Of a stretch of 64,000 nt of DNA, positions 8,187-16,666 are shown piece by piece. The notes beneath the pieces are model-generated. The model saw only the letters and a list, made by a program, of their open reading frames with translations. It searched no databases and was not told the origin of the DNA. The position numbers and the translations under genes are program-made. The DNA comes from QKMZ01 sp012965515 (GTDB lineage Bacteria; Cyanobacteriota; Vampirovibrionia; Obscuribacterales; Obscuribacteraceae), in the NCBI GenBank assembly GCA_937879965.1, contig CALFMP010000010.1, forward strand, positions 1 to 64,000, in the 5' to 3' direction. Within the stretch, counting starts at the first letter, position 1, and each line of letters starts with the position of its first letter.

Positions 8187-9401
8187 TCAGCCCAGGACCT
8201 TGTCCTGATACTGCTTCACCAGCGACCGCGCTTGCGCCATGGGCGTCGGGCGCGCGTACAAAAGCCGGGTGGCCTCGGCGAAAAGCCGCGACACATCCGG
8301 GTCTTCAGCCAGCCCTTCCGCTACGGCTCGGACCTTCAAAGCCTCCATCAGACCGCGCATGTCGCGGCGTTCCCGCACCAGCGCTTCGTTGGCCTGGAAG
8401 GCCGACTCAGCAGATGAGGTGCGATTGAGCGCCTGCGCATGCCAATTGGAGAGACCGACGGCGGCAGCCTGATACTTGCCGTCGGAGATTGTCGTCTTCA
8501 GCCTTCCCAGCCACACCTCGAGCTGTGGGATGACCTTGTCGTCGAGCGGCATGGTCAGCTGGTCTTCGTGCTCGACTGAAACCTTCTCCTTGCGCTCGTT
8601 GACCGCCTGCACCGATTTCTCGTGCGTGGTCTTCAAGTGTGCAAGGGCTTGTTCAGCCTCCGCCATCTGGTTGCCGACCTGCAGCTTGAGCGCCTTGAGT
8701 TGCCCCAGCCGCGTGCGGGTTGACTCGATGACAGGGGCGACGCTGACCTCGAAATCGTCGGCTGCCGCGAGCGGATCGCTCAAGACATTGCCGGCGACAG
8801 TGTTGAGCGAAGTCTCGGCCTGAGCGAGTTCCGAAACCGGAACACCGAGGTCTTCGGCTTCCGTCTTCAAGCCGTTCAGCTCCCCGCGCAGCTTGTTGAC
8901 GCGCTCGTTGAGCGGTCCCCAGGTGTTCCTGATCTTGAAGACCAGTGCGCGGGCGTCGTCGAACGCCTTCGTCATCGCGTCGATGAGACGCTCCGGCGTT
9001 ACAGACTCAGTCACCTCCGCCGCCGAGAGCAATCCGCGCTTCTCGAGCGGGACGGTTACTGGCGGCAGTTTCACGGCGTCGAGAAGAGCCGTCACTTCAG
9101 CGAGCTTCGTATCGCGACCAAGACGCGGAAGATTGGCGAGAATCGCTTTTGCTTCCGAGACCTGATCGCTCATCAGCTTGAGCATGCTGAAAAGCTCTTC
9201 GAAAGGCGGCAGAACCGCCTCGCACTGCTTCTTGGTCGTGCCCTTCAACGCGTCGAAGGTGGGACTGCCGAGCAGCTTGTATGTGCTCACTTCGGTCAGC
9301 TCCAGCATGTTTCGCGTGCAGGTAGCGATTAGACCTTCGAGCTTCTTCACTTTCGCATCCGCCGCATCGGCGGTGAGCGGAGTAGTTGAGGTTTGGGTCA
9401 A
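8187..9401 (-). CDS. Cytoplasmic helical/coiled-coil protein, first gene of the pknG operon
   Basis: About 404 aa, almost wholly alpha-helical with long heptad-like stretches (for example FNERVNKLRG-type segment near 190 and VNERKEKVSVEHEDQL near 305). No signal peptide, membrane segment or enzyme motif is visible and I do not recognise a family. It lies 57 nt upstream of pknG in the same orientation, so it is probably a structural partner of the kinase system. The start was chosen as TTG at 9401 because the near-perfect RBS GGAGGT lies 4 nt before it. A GTG at 9527 is in frame and would add a TGPxxFAK repeat at the N-terminus; the start is therefore open. Confidence 0.75.
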   Translation of the reverse strand: MTQTSTTPLTADAADAKVKKLEGLIATCTRNMLELTEVSTYKLLGSPTFDALKGTTKKQCEAVLPPFEELFSMLKLMSDQVSEAKAILANLPRLGRDTKLAEVTALLDAVKLPPVTVPLEKRGLLSAAEVTESVTPERLIDAMTKAFDDARALVFKIRNTWGPLNERVNKLRGELNGLKTEAEDLGVPVSELAQAETSLNTVAGNVLSDPLAAADDFEVSVAPVIESTRTRLGQLKALKLQVGNQMAEAEQALAHLKTTHEKSVQAVNERKEKVSVEHEDQLTMPLDDKVIPQLEVWLGRLKTTISDGKYQAAAVGLSNWHAQALNRTSSAESAFQANEALVRERRDMRGLMEALKVRAVAEGLAEDPDVSRLFAEATRLLYARPTPMAQARSLVKQYQDKVLG

Positions 9402-9418
9402 TTGGACCTCCGTAGTGT

Positions 9419-9601
9419 TTACGCAGGAGATGCCTTTTGGGCATTCAATATGTAGCTTCCGATCTGCTGGTCCAGTTTTGGCAAAAACCACCGGTCCAGT
9501 TTTAGCGAAAGCTGCATGGTTAGACACTTCGCAACAATGCTCAAAAAGGACTGGTCCAGTTTGTGAAAAAAGGAGCGGTCCAGTTGGAGCAAAAGCTGCA
9601 T
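9419..9601 (-). CDS. Possible 60-aa leader peptide made of two 28-aa repeats
   Basis: A reading frame beginning ATG at 9601 and ending 17 nt before the TTG start of the next gene. It consists of two copies of an 84-bp (28-codon) duplication: MQLLLQLDRSFFHKLDQ... and MQLSLKLDRWFLPKLDQQ. The period being a multiple of three, with most changes preserving Leu/Lys/Asp pattern, hints at coding use. But no clear RBS is seen before 9601, and the same DNA is open in the frame of the downstream gene. It could instead be an operator array. Confidence 0.3.
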   Translation of the reverse strand: MQLLLQLDRSFFHKLDQSFLSIVAKCLTMQLSLKLDRWFLPKLDQQIGSYILNAQKASPA

Positions 9602-9634
9602 GGATAGTGGGTCGCGCGCGCTATGCAAGCGCTG
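9467..9634. repeat. 84-bp tandem duplication with four GGTCCAGTT motifs upstream of the pknG operon
   Basis: Two diverged 84-bp units (9467-9550, 9551-9634). Each holds two GGTCCAGTT motifs 24 bp apart, so the motif begins at 9469, 9493, 9553 and 9577. GCTGCATGG also recurs (9511, 9595). Located 68 bp upstream of the likely first start codon, in the right place for operator sites or a translated leader. Confidence 0.85.
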
Positions 9635-9637
9635 CAA

Positions 9638-9954
9638 GCGTTCACGATCTCTTCACTCTCTTACACGTGTTGTGAGCCCCCACAGCCGCGTGGCTGCAGT
9701 ATTGAGCATGAGCTTAGTCTGGGTGAAGTTAAGAGCTTCTGAACACGGGTCGAGAGAAAATGGAAGTTAGGCCTTATTAGTAGCCCAAGAGAGCCTTGAT
9801 AGGCATCTCAATTATTGTTGAGAACGCCTTCTTTACAACCACTTACATTCTTCTGTCATGAGCTTTTCTAGACTTGAACATTTGAATTTCTAATTGCATT
9901 TATCGCGCTAGCTTTTGCAAGGACAACCCGCGCGCGAATGTTTTCAAAATACCT
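9638..9954. other. Gene-free gap between the pknG operon and a kinase gene
   Basis: About 320 bp with no convincing reading frame. It must carry the promoter of the pknG operon (minus strand) and the 3' region of nothing on the plus strand. A short stem (CAGCC GCGT GGCTG, near 9683-9696) is visible; no clear -35/-10 pair stands out. Confidence 0.5.
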
Positions 9955-12585
9955 TCAAAAACTGCTTTCCACTTTCTCTTTGTATTTGAGCGCTTCATCA
10001 CGTTTTCCAATTCGCTCTGCACATTCAGCCAGACGTTTGTACAGATATTTTTCTGTCTGCGGTTGAATGCCGATGATTGCGCCGATAGCGACGGAGTTTG
10101 CCTTGTGAAGCGCTTCTTCCGATTGCTTGAGAATGTCATACGCTCTGTCAAACTGCGAGCGGCGCATCAAAATCTCACCCATGTTATTGAGCATGCTCAC
10201 CTTTGAGTAATTGTCGACGCTGCGCATGGAGCTGCAGAGTTCGATCGCTCGTGCATAACTCTTTTCTGCATCAACTAGCTTGCGATTGGTAGCTTGAAAG
10301 TCGCCCAGCGTCACTTCCAGTGTGGCGGCAAAAGCATTATGCTCGGTTCTTTCCCAGATGGCGCTGGCTCGCCCCGCCAGCTTGTTTATAGTGTTGGCGT
10401 TTGCTTCGGTGTAAGGCAATTTCATCAATAATCGCGCTTTCCAGTACAGCGCTTCGGTCAAGTCTTGATCTCTTTTCGGCAACAGTTTTTCTTGCTCATC
10501 GAGTTGCGTATTCAATATCGCCAAAGCTGGCTCTATTTGACCGTTTTCCAGCATGATTTCAGCGCGCGTCAATTGACAGCGCAAAGTGTTGGAAGGATGT
10601 TTTTCTCCGAATTCAAACGCTTGTTCTGCCCTTGCCAGCGAACTAGCCGCTTCCGACGGTTGACGCAGCCGGGCCTGGCATTCTGCTAGACGCAAAAAGG
10701 CTTGACCTGTACTGATGCCTGAAAGGGCGTTTTCATAGCGATAGATCTCGATCGCTTCATTTAACGGGGGAATGCCATTTTCAGGGTGTGATGCGACGAG
10801 ATAGGCGCGACCAAGGTCAGACAAAAAGCGAGCTTTGGCTAGTGGGGGAATGGCTGTTTCCTTGAGGATGCGATAGCTCTTGGTCATGTAGATAAACGAT
10901 CTTTGCGGATCGGTGTTGATGAACATCGCTACCAGGTTGATGAGAGTACGTGGTATCACCGGATCATTTTCCGGAATGAAATCGCTTGTTTTGTCGTAAA
11001 TTGCTTGCAGAAGGTCGCTGGCTTCAAGCAGGTGACCGTCTTGAATGAGGACTTCTGAGGCATCGTTGGCGCCGTTCAAAATGAAAACAGCATCGCGGGT
11101 GGTGTTCTGCTGCTGTTTTACATCGTCTGAATGCTTCAGCTTTTTTGCTGATTGCATAAGCTCGACAATTGAAACAGGCAATTTGCCTCTCTGATAATTT
11201 GCATTGTCCAAATCAAGGAGGCGCGCCTTCAGCCTTTTCTTTTGCTCTGCATTCTTCGTTGCAAAGGCTAAATCAAGTTGTCCTAAAAGTCCTTCTTTGA
11301 TCCTTACTTCTCTTTTCGATACGGGTAAGGATTCGGCGAGTTGCAAGGCTGCAGCATATTGTTTGGCGGCCGTTTCCAAATCGCCACTATCAAAAGCGCG
11401 TTGCGCTTTCAAATCGGTGTCTGCCCAGTATTTGTCAGTGAAGTCTGTGACGAGTTGCGGCCTCAACATCACTGCGATGGGCAACAGTGCAATCAGGATC
11501 AAAATAACTGCGGCTGTGCGGGAATGTTTTCCCAAGCGGCTCTTCATTCTGCGACCGAGCGCTCCCAGTGTCGCAAGAGCTCCACTGCGCGCTTGTTTCT
11601 CGAGTGCATTCAATTCTTGCTCGAGGCGTTCTGCGTCCTGATACCGGTCCGCCGGGTTTTTTGCCAAGCATTTGAAAACAACCTTTTCGATATCCGCAGC
11701 GTTCGGCGCCGACTTTAATTTGGCGGCAAACGGCTTCGGTTGTTCTTCTAGATGCAAGCGAAATGTTTCCAGCATGGAGGCGCCTTCGAAAGGCACGTGG
11801 CCGTTCAGGCATTCATACATTACGCATCCGAGCGAGTAGATGTCCGAGCGCGCATCAACCCTTTCTCCACGGCACTGCTCAGGGCTCATGTAGTGCGGGC
11901 TTCCGAAAATGGTGCCGGTCAGAGTCAAGCCTTTGCCTGCCTCTTCCTCAGGGCGAGCCAAGCCGAAATCTACTACTTTTGCGACGCTCTCGCCGCTCGC
12001 GTTCTGCACGATTACTATATTGCTTGACTTGACGTCACGATGAACAATGCCGTGTTTATGCGCATAAGAGAGCGCTTGAACAACTTGCTTCATCCACGAT
12101 ATGAACTCGCTTAGTGTAAGTGAACCCTTTTCCTTGACGATTTCGGAAAGCGATTTCCCTTGCAAGTATTCCATCACCAGAAAAGGCTCGTCGTTTTCAG
12201 TTGAATTGAACTCGAAGATTCTTACAATATGCGGATGGTCTAAAGCACCGATGGCTCGTCCTTCGCGCTGGAAACGCAGCCTCTCCTCGTCGGAAAAGTA
12301 AGCGCCGGAAAGCAATAGTTTGACGGCTACTTTTCGGTTCAATGCCACGTCGGTCGCCAGATAAACTGCGCTCGAACCGCCACTTCCAATCCGTGCTTCC
12401 AGTTGGTAATGACCACCAACTGTGGTGCCCAAGGCGCGTCCTTGCGGTTTTATTTTGTTGGCGGATTGCTGGTCTTCATCAGCGTCTTTCAAAATGACAG
12501 TCGTGTCTTCACCCAAATGACCCGGTGGATCAGTTTCGAATGCGCGCTCATTCTGTTTTGAATTGTCGGACTTTTTTTCAGTCAT
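9955..12585 (-). CDS. PknB-type Ser/Thr kinase with TM segment and TPR ectodomain
   Basis: 876-aa membrane kinase. The kinase domain (about 56-330) is canonical Hanks type: glycine loop IGSGGSSAVYLA, VAVKLL lysine, HRDVKSSNI catalytic loop, DFGLARPE, and GSPHYMSPEQ activation segment. A basic stretch and one transmembrane helix (about 360-378, AAVILILIALLPIAVML) follow, and the C-terminal 480 residues form TPR-like helical repeats that would lie outside the membrane. Kinase-TM-TPR proteins are common in Melainabacteria, Cyanobacteria and Planctomycetes. Composition is clearly less GC-rich than the pknG operon. Monocistronic as far as visible; no strong RBS before the ATG. The regulatory input is unknown. 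Confidence 0.93.
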   Translation of the reverse strand: MTEKKSDNSKQNERAFETDPPGHLGEDTTVILKDADEDQQSANKIKPQGRALGTTVGGHYQLEARIGSGGSSAVYLATDVALNRKVAVKLLLSGAYFSDEERLRFQREGRAIGALDHPHIVRIFEFNSTENDEPFLVMEYLQGKSLSEIVKEKGSLTLSEFISWMKQVVQALSYAHKHGIVHRDVKSSNIVIVQNASGESVAKVVDFGLARPEEEAGKGLTLTGTIFGSPHYMSPEQCRGERVDARSDIYSLGCVMYECLNGHVPFEGASMLETFRLHLEEQPKPFAAKLKSAPNAADIEKVVFKCLAKNPADRYQDAERLEQELNALEKQARSGALATLGALGRRMKSRLGKHSRTAAVILILIALLPIAVMLRPQLVTDFTDKYWADTDLKAQRAFDSGDLETAAKQYAAALQLAESLPVSKREVRIKEGLLGQLDLAFATKNAEQKKRLKARLLDLDNANYQRGKLPVSIVELMQSAKKLKHSDDVKQQQNTTRDAVFILNGANDASEVLIQDGHLLEASDLLQAIYDKTSDFIPENDPVIPRTLINLVAMFINTDPQRSFIYMTKSYRILKETAIPPLAKARFLSDLGRAYLVASHPENGIPPLNEAIEIYRYENALSGISTGQAFLRLAECQARLRQPSEAASSLARAEQAFEFGEKHPSNTLRCQLTRAEIMLENGQIEPALAILNTQLDEQEKLLPKRDQDLTEALYWKARLLMKLPYTEANANTINKLAGRASAIWERTEHNAFAATLEVTLGDFQATNRKLVDAEKSYARAIELCSSMRSVDNYSKVSMLNNMGEILMRRSQFDRAYDILKQSEEALHKANSVAIGAIIGIQPQTEKYLYKRLAECAERIGKRDEALKYKEKVESSF

Positions 12586-12686
12586 ACGACACGCTGCTTG
12601 CCCCTATAGTTCATCTTAGACTATTGAGAACGATTACTTGTATCGACTCATTGATGTAAACCCAGGTGGGTACCCGAGGAGCGCGA

Positions 12687-12709
12687 AACATCACGTTTTT
12701 AGTGATGTT
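12687..12709. promoter_or_regulatory. Inverted repeat upstream of the kinase gene
   Basis: Perfect 8-bp arms AACATCAC / GTGATGTT around a 7-nt loop, about 100 bp upstream of the start of the 9955-12585 kinase. Could be an operator or a leader hairpin; no further support. Confidence 0.3.
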
Positions 12710-12782
12710 GTCCGAATACCCGGAGAAAAACTAAAAGATATAGTAAAAATCTGGAGAACTAGAATACCGGCGGAATAGAGAG

Positions 12783-12839
12783 GTTGAGGCTGGCGCGCAG
12801 GGTGGATACAAACCCACCGTTGCGCGCCAACGTCTCAAC
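12783..12839 (-). terminator. Long hairpin downstream of the small-protein operon
   Basis: Extended imperfect stem of about 25 bp: GTTGAG, TGGCGCGCA and GGTGG arms pair with CCACC, TGCGCGCCA and CTCAAC around a 7-nt loop. It lies 27 nt past the stop of the last gene of the 12866-17507 operon. There is no long T tract, so transcript end or RNA-stabilising stem. Confidence 0.6.
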
Positions 12840-12865
12840 GATTCATTTCGAAGATGTGCTCCGCC

Positions 12866-13375
12866 TCAGCTGAGCCGAGCGATATTAGCCGAAATCTCAT
12901 TGATGGCGCTTTCTTTCCAGGCGACCATCATCGGATCGCAGCCAACGTCGGCTGCTTTGAGCTTCGCCAGTCCTGCGGCCATCACTTCCAGCCCTTTGTC
13001 CTTGTTGCCGGACTCAGCCAGGCATTCGCCGAAATTGGCTTGCGCCACGGCGACCTGATGGCTATCGGCAGCGTGGTGCGAGCGGGCGACGGCATAGGCC
13101 GCTCGGCTGTGGCGTAGAGCGGCTTTGAGCTGTCCGCGCTTCTGGGCAATTGCCGATCGCGCGAAATAGTAATTGGTGGGCAAGCGGTCTTTCAAACCAC
13201 TCATGTCGTAGAGCTTGCTGGCTGCCGCCAGGTGAACTTCTGCCGCGTCGAGGCGGTCGCTGCTCACCCACATGCAGGCGAGGTTTACTTTCGCATCTGC
13301 TTGAGACGCGAACAATTCCTCGTTTGTCGGCTCGCGATGGCAGTCGCAGCCCTCGTGATGCTCCTTGTCGGACAT
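12866..13375 (-). CDS. Small TPR-like protein
   Basis: 169-aa soluble protein. The N-terminus is His/Cys/acid-rich (DKEHHEGCDCHREP, a possible metal-binding patch). The rest forms three or four TPR-like helix pairs (LDAAEVHLAAASKLYDMSG; LKAALRHSRAAYAVARSHH; NFGECLAESGNKDKGLEVMAAGLAKL). The start at 13375 follows CAGGAGT; an upstream ATG at 13414 lacks an RBS. Last gene of the nine-gene run. No family assigned. Confidence 0.72.
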   Translation of the reverse strand: MSDKEHHEGCDCHREPTNEELFASQADAKVNLACMWVSSDRLDAAEVHLAAASKLYDMSGLKDRLPTNYYFARSAIAQKRGQLKAALRHSRAAYAVARSHHAADSHQVAVAQANFGECLAESGNKDKGLEVMAAGLAKLKAADVGCDPMMVAWKESAINEISANIARLS

Positions 13376-13486
13376 CCTTGTACTCCTGGTTTCCTGCATT
13401 ACCGTGCAGGACATCGGGGGGAGCGCAATCCTTGCCCTCCCTTTTTCGCAGACTCGCGTAAGCGAGTTGTTTCGATGGTGTGCCGA

Positions 13487-13834
13487 TTACTTCAGGAAAT
13501 GAATGATCCCGCCGTAGCGATGCGCCACGCCGGGGTTGTTCGCCACTTTGATCATGGCGATGATGGGAGAGACGAAGCTCCAGATGGCGACGACGATCAG
13601 CGTGATGTAGCCGATCAAAACCAGGCAAAGCGCCAGTGAGACGAGCGCGTAGATCAGCATTGACAGCTGGAAGTTGATTGCTTCACGCGCGTTCTGCTTG
13701 ACGGTTTCGTTGCCGGCAATCGCCAGAATGGCAATGGGACCGATGATCGAAACGAAAAGAGAGCTGAAGAGGGCGCAGGCATGAGCCAGCACTGAGAGAA
13801 TCGTGCTTTCGCCCGAAGTGGAAGTATGAGGCAT
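13487..13834 (-). CDS. DUF4870 membrane protein
   Basis: 115-aa inner-membrane protein with three or four hydrophobic helices. It shows the DUF4870 (Tic20-like fold) pattern: HACALFSSLF...IGPIAI, then KQNAREAINFQLSMLIYAL, then CLVLIGY, and a C-terminal HRYGGIIHFLK. Function of this family is not established. RBS AGAGGA upstream. It sits in the small-membrane-protein operon. Confidence 0.85.
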   Translation of the reverse strand: MPHTSTSGESTILSVLAHACALFSSLFVSIIGPIAILAIAGNETVKQNAREAINFQLSMLIYALVSLALCLVLIGYITLIVVAIWSFVSPIIAMIKVANNPGVAHRYGGIIHFLK

Positions 13835-13870
13835 GTTTCTGTCCTCTGTTGAATAGTTTCAGCATCGTCA

Positions 13871-13941
13871 GGGGCGGCATAAGCCGTGCCGCCCCATAAT
13901 TTTGGGATTTGCTGCTCCGAAAAAATTCAAATTTTTCGGAG
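13871..13941 (-). terminator. Two hairpins in the gap before the DUF4870 gene
   Basis: Stem 1: CTCCGAAAAA-type arms at 13915-13941. Stem 2: GGGGCGGCA / TGCCGCCCC at 13871-13895. Both follow the stop at 13960 on the minus strand. Probably a partial terminator or processing signal inside the operon. Confidence 0.5.
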
Positions 13942-13959
13942 TCTTTTGTAAGTCGGATC

Positions 13960-14556
13960 TTAGCGATCCATGAACGCGTCGAATTTCTCGCTGCGCACGA
14001 AGCCGCGCTTGAGGAGCTCTTCGCGTAGCTGTTGCGGCTCGAGCGACGAGGCGAAGGTGCACGAAGAGGACTCGCCGCAATCATCCGGCAAGTGGCTGCC
14101 GATGAGGTGCGACACTTCCTGGTCGTACTGGCACTCGACCCGATCGAAGTACGCGACCGGGGTGAGAACGAACCAGTACGGTGCGTCTCCTGCGAATTCG
14201 TCCGGCTTGTCCGAGACATAGAAGTAGAAGTCGGCCGGCTCGAAAAGATTCTGGTGCTTCTCGTAAAAGGCGTAGGTTTCGTTGCTCCACAGGTTGTCGG
14301 CGAGCTCCTGGTCGGCTTGCGACTCGTCGTTCAAATCGAAAAGCCCAAGCCCCTTGATCGTCGTTTTGACGATGGCGCCGCTTTCTTCGACGACGATTGC
14401 CTTCAGAGGCAAGGTGCGGTGGTAGAAGAGCCGAACGATCGGCTCTCCCTTCTTGCCTTTCTTCGAAACCCGCTTGAAGTCTTCCGCGCCTTCGCCGAAC
14501 TCGGCAGGCCAGGAGGCGATGATTGCGCGTTTGCAGTCCTCGGTTGAGATGGACAT
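13960..14556 (-). CDS. Hypothetical cytoplasmic protein
   Basis: 198 aa, acidic, no signal peptide or TM. Notable stretches are DCGESSSCTF near the C-terminus and an aromatic patch ADFYFYVSDKP. I do not recognise the family. The start MSISTEDC at 14556 fits the 50-nt gap after the preceding gene; a start at 14625 would overlap it. Composition matches the GC-rich class. Confidence 0.65.
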   Translation of the reverse strand: MSISTEDCKRAIIASWPAEFGEGAEDFKRVSKKGKKGEPIVRLFYHRTLPLKAIVVEESGAIVKTTIKGLGLFDLNDESQADQELADNLWSNETYAFYEKHQNLFEPADFYFYVSDKPDEFAGDAPYWFVLTPVAYFDRVECQYDQEVSHLIGSHLPDDCGESSSCTFASSLEPQQLREELLKRGFVRSEKFDAFMDR

Positions 14557-14606
14557 GCGGATTCTTTCTGCTCTGAGCGTTGTACTGAAACTGTGGGCGG
14601 ACTGCG

Positions 14607-15194
14607 CTAAGCCGACCAGCCACAATTCCAGAAAGCGACGATGCCTTTGCGGGAGAGCAAGGCGATAACCTCGTCGCGGGTTGCTTCATGTACTGCGCAA
14701 CGCTGACTGGGGAATGCCTCGTAGTCTTCGATGACATTCTTCGTCTGGTGGTTGCGGCAGCGCGGAGGCACGTAGTTGACGGCGATGCCCGCACCGGAGG
14801 TGAAGGAGCCGCCATCTTCGCCGATGAATGCGACATAGTCGCTGCACAGGCGAGTCCAGAGTTCCTTCGCTTCCTTGAGAGCCGCTTGGAACTCAACGCC
14901 GGCGATGTCTTTGTCTTTGTAGGACGGACGTTCGCCGTACTTGGTGTTCATGTGCGGGAAAACAACGACACGCACAGAAACAGACTGGAACGTTGGCTTC
15001 ACCGCCTTGGCGGCAGCTTCGTCTTCAGCGAAAACGATCAATTCGCGCACGCCTACGCGCACATCGTATTTTTGCTTGTAAGCCCATGGCGTCTCGCCCG
15101 GGCAAAGCTTCTTGTAGAGTGCATTGCGTTTGGCGTTCAATTCTTCGAACTCTTCTTGAGAGCCCGGTTTGATAGTCGTTTTTGTAGTCGACAT
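14607..15194 (-). CDS. Hypothetical cytoplasmic protein
   Basis: 195 aa, mixed alpha/beta, with several Cys (RCRNHQT, SQRCAVHE, FWNCGWSA). Starts at 15194 after GGAGAC. No recognised domain. It follows the EF-hand gene by about 105 nt and precedes another hypothetical by 50 nt, so is part of the same run. Confidence 0.65.
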   Translation of the reverse strand: MSTTKTTIKPGSQEEFEELNAKRNALYKKLCPGETPWAYKQKYDVRVGVRELIVFAEDEAAAKAVKPTFQSVSVRVVVFPHMNTKYGERPSYKDKDIAGVEFQAALKEAKELWTRLCSDYVAFIGEDGGSFTSGAGIAVNYVPPRCRNHQTKNVIEDYEAFPSQRCAVHEATRDEVIALLSRKGIVAFWNCGWSA

Positions 15195-15299
15195 GCTCGT
15201 CTCCATGAGTTTCTTCGGGCGTCACACGCAAATGTTTTGCATCATCCTTGAGTTCGCGCCTCCAGTATTTGTCGATTTTGTCGATATTTGCCTGGCGGC

Positions 15300-15914
15300 T
15301 TACTTGCGCCAGCCGGCGTACTTCTCGGAAGTTTTGGCGGCGTAGCGCTCGATGTCAGCGCGGTTGATCACCGAGACTGTCACCGTGCTGCCGTACTGCC
15401 CGCCGGTGTGATGCGTGCCGACGTCGTGACCGATCTCGTTGATGTGCTTGCGCATGAACCGGAGAAGCTCCTGCGCTTCAGAGCTCTTGAAGTTCTTCTG
15501 CAGCAGCGCGCGGTCGATGTCCTTCAGCGAGATGATCTGATCGTCATCGTAGTCGATCTCGTCGAAATTCTTCAGAGCGAAGGGCACCACGCGCGTCGAG
15601 ATCTCGACGTATTGGTGCATCCGCCCCGGTGCCGTGTATGCGACGCCGAATGCCGTGCCGGCCACGCCGAGAGAAAAGATGCCGGCAATGCCGAGCCACG
15701 AAGTCCACTGCTGGACGTTGCTGTAGACGTCCCAGCCCCAGATCAGTCCGGGGACAGCGACAGCCGCCAGAGCGATGGTCAGCGCGATGCTGACCTGACG
15801 AGTCAAGGCGAAGCGCCCTTGATGCTCGAACATCAGGATCAATGCCGATCCGATGATCGCGCCGACGCCTGCGGCGAATGCCGCAAGAAGCAATGAGAAG
15901 CCGATTTCCATCAT
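15300..15914 (-). CDS. Membrane protein with cytoplasmic EF-hand (paralogue A)
   Basis: 204 aa. Three hydrophobic helices fill the first 95 residues. A soluble tail then carries one EF-hand loop, DYDDDQIISLKD (Asp at positions 1, 3, 5 and 12; Gln replaces the usual Gly at 6). After it comes the conserved block FMRKHINEIGHDVG...SVINRADIERYAA. The same arrangement recurs in the next gene and in shorter form at 19838-20179. Calcium binding is plausible; function unknown. TAGGAGAG precedes tandem ATG codons (15914 or 15911). Confidence 0.82.
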   Translation of the reverse strand: MMEIGFSLLLAAFAAGVGAIIGSALILMFEHQGRFALTRQVSIALTIALAAVAVPGLIWGWDVYSNVQQWTSWLGIAGIFSLGVAGTAFGVAYTAPGRMHQYVEISTRVVPFALKNFDEIDYDDDQIISLKDIDRALLQKNFKSSEAQELLRFMRKHINEIGHDVGTHHTGGQYGSTVTVSVINRADIERYAAKTSEKYAGWRK

Positions 15915-16015
15915 GCTCTCCTAGTGTGAGTTTCGTTCGCTTTGCGTATGAGCAAAACAGTGGAGGTGGCGCCTCGCTTTTTCGCGCGGCGCCGTTTTTG
16001 TCTTGGACGTTCGAA

Positions 16016-16630
16016 CTACTGCCGCCAGGCGGCGTACTTCGCACGCTCGCGCTCTGCGAAACCGTCCAGGTCGCGCCGGCTGATCACCGACACTGTCTTC
16101 GATGAAGTGGTCTTGGTGGCAGCGTTGTAAGTCGAATACGACCCCACGCCGTGCCCGATCGTGCTCAAGTTGTTGCGAATGAAATCGAGCAGCTTGAGGT
16201 CGTTTTCACCAGTGAACTTCTCTCGCGCGTGCGAGAGGTCGCCGCTGGAAAGCACGCCATCTTCGTCACCATCGAGGACCTCGAAATTCTTGATGACGAA
16301 CGGCTTAACCAGCTCGATCATCTCGAGGTACTCTTTGATGCGGTCCGGTGCCGAGCGCCAGATACACAGCGCTGTCAGCGCCATGGCGAGCGCGCCGCTG
16401 GAGAAGAGCGCGATGTTCATTGCGCCGTCCCAGCGATTCAAGTACACGTCCGTGCCCCAAATCAAGACCGGAAGTACTGGCACGAACAGGGCGACAACGA
16501 TAGCCGAGAGGGAGTGCCTGAAGAGCGAGCGAGGACCGTTCGGCTCGAATGGTGCGACAAAGAGCGCACCGAACAGGCCTCCGAGCATCATTGACGCCAG
16601 GCACATCAGACCAATCATAACGATGTCCAT
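16016..16630 (-). CDS. Membrane protein with cytoplasmic EF-hand (paralogue B)
   Basis: 204 aa, same length and layout as its neighbour at 15300-15914. N-terminal hydrophobic helices (about 3-30, 42-62, 73-93), then an EF-hand loop DGDEDGVLSSGD with all canonical positions, then FIRNNLSTIGHGVG...SVISRRDLDGFAE and a closing AAWRQ (paralogue A ends AGWRK). A tandem duplicate that has diverged strongly. RBS is weak (GGAGTTC region). Confidence 0.82.
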   Translation of the reverse strand: MDIVMIGLMCLASMMLGGLFGALFVAPFEPNGPRSLFRHSLSAIVVALFVPVLPVLIWGTDVYLNRWDGAMNIALFSSGALAMALTALCIWRSAPDRIKEYLEMIELVKPFVIKNFEVLDGDEDGVLSSGDLSHAREKFTGENDLKLLDFIRNNLSTIGHGVGSYSTYNAATKTTSSKTVSVISRRDLDGFAERERAKYAAWRQ

Positions 16631-16666
16631 TGAAGAACTCCGTTTGTTTGCATGAATGGAGCGGGC

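Noticed and set aside
6825..8417. Long plus-strand reading frame opposite pknG
   Set aside because: Product is His/Arg/Val-rich without motifs and lies fully antisense to a clearly conserved kinase; an artefact of GC-rich codon use.
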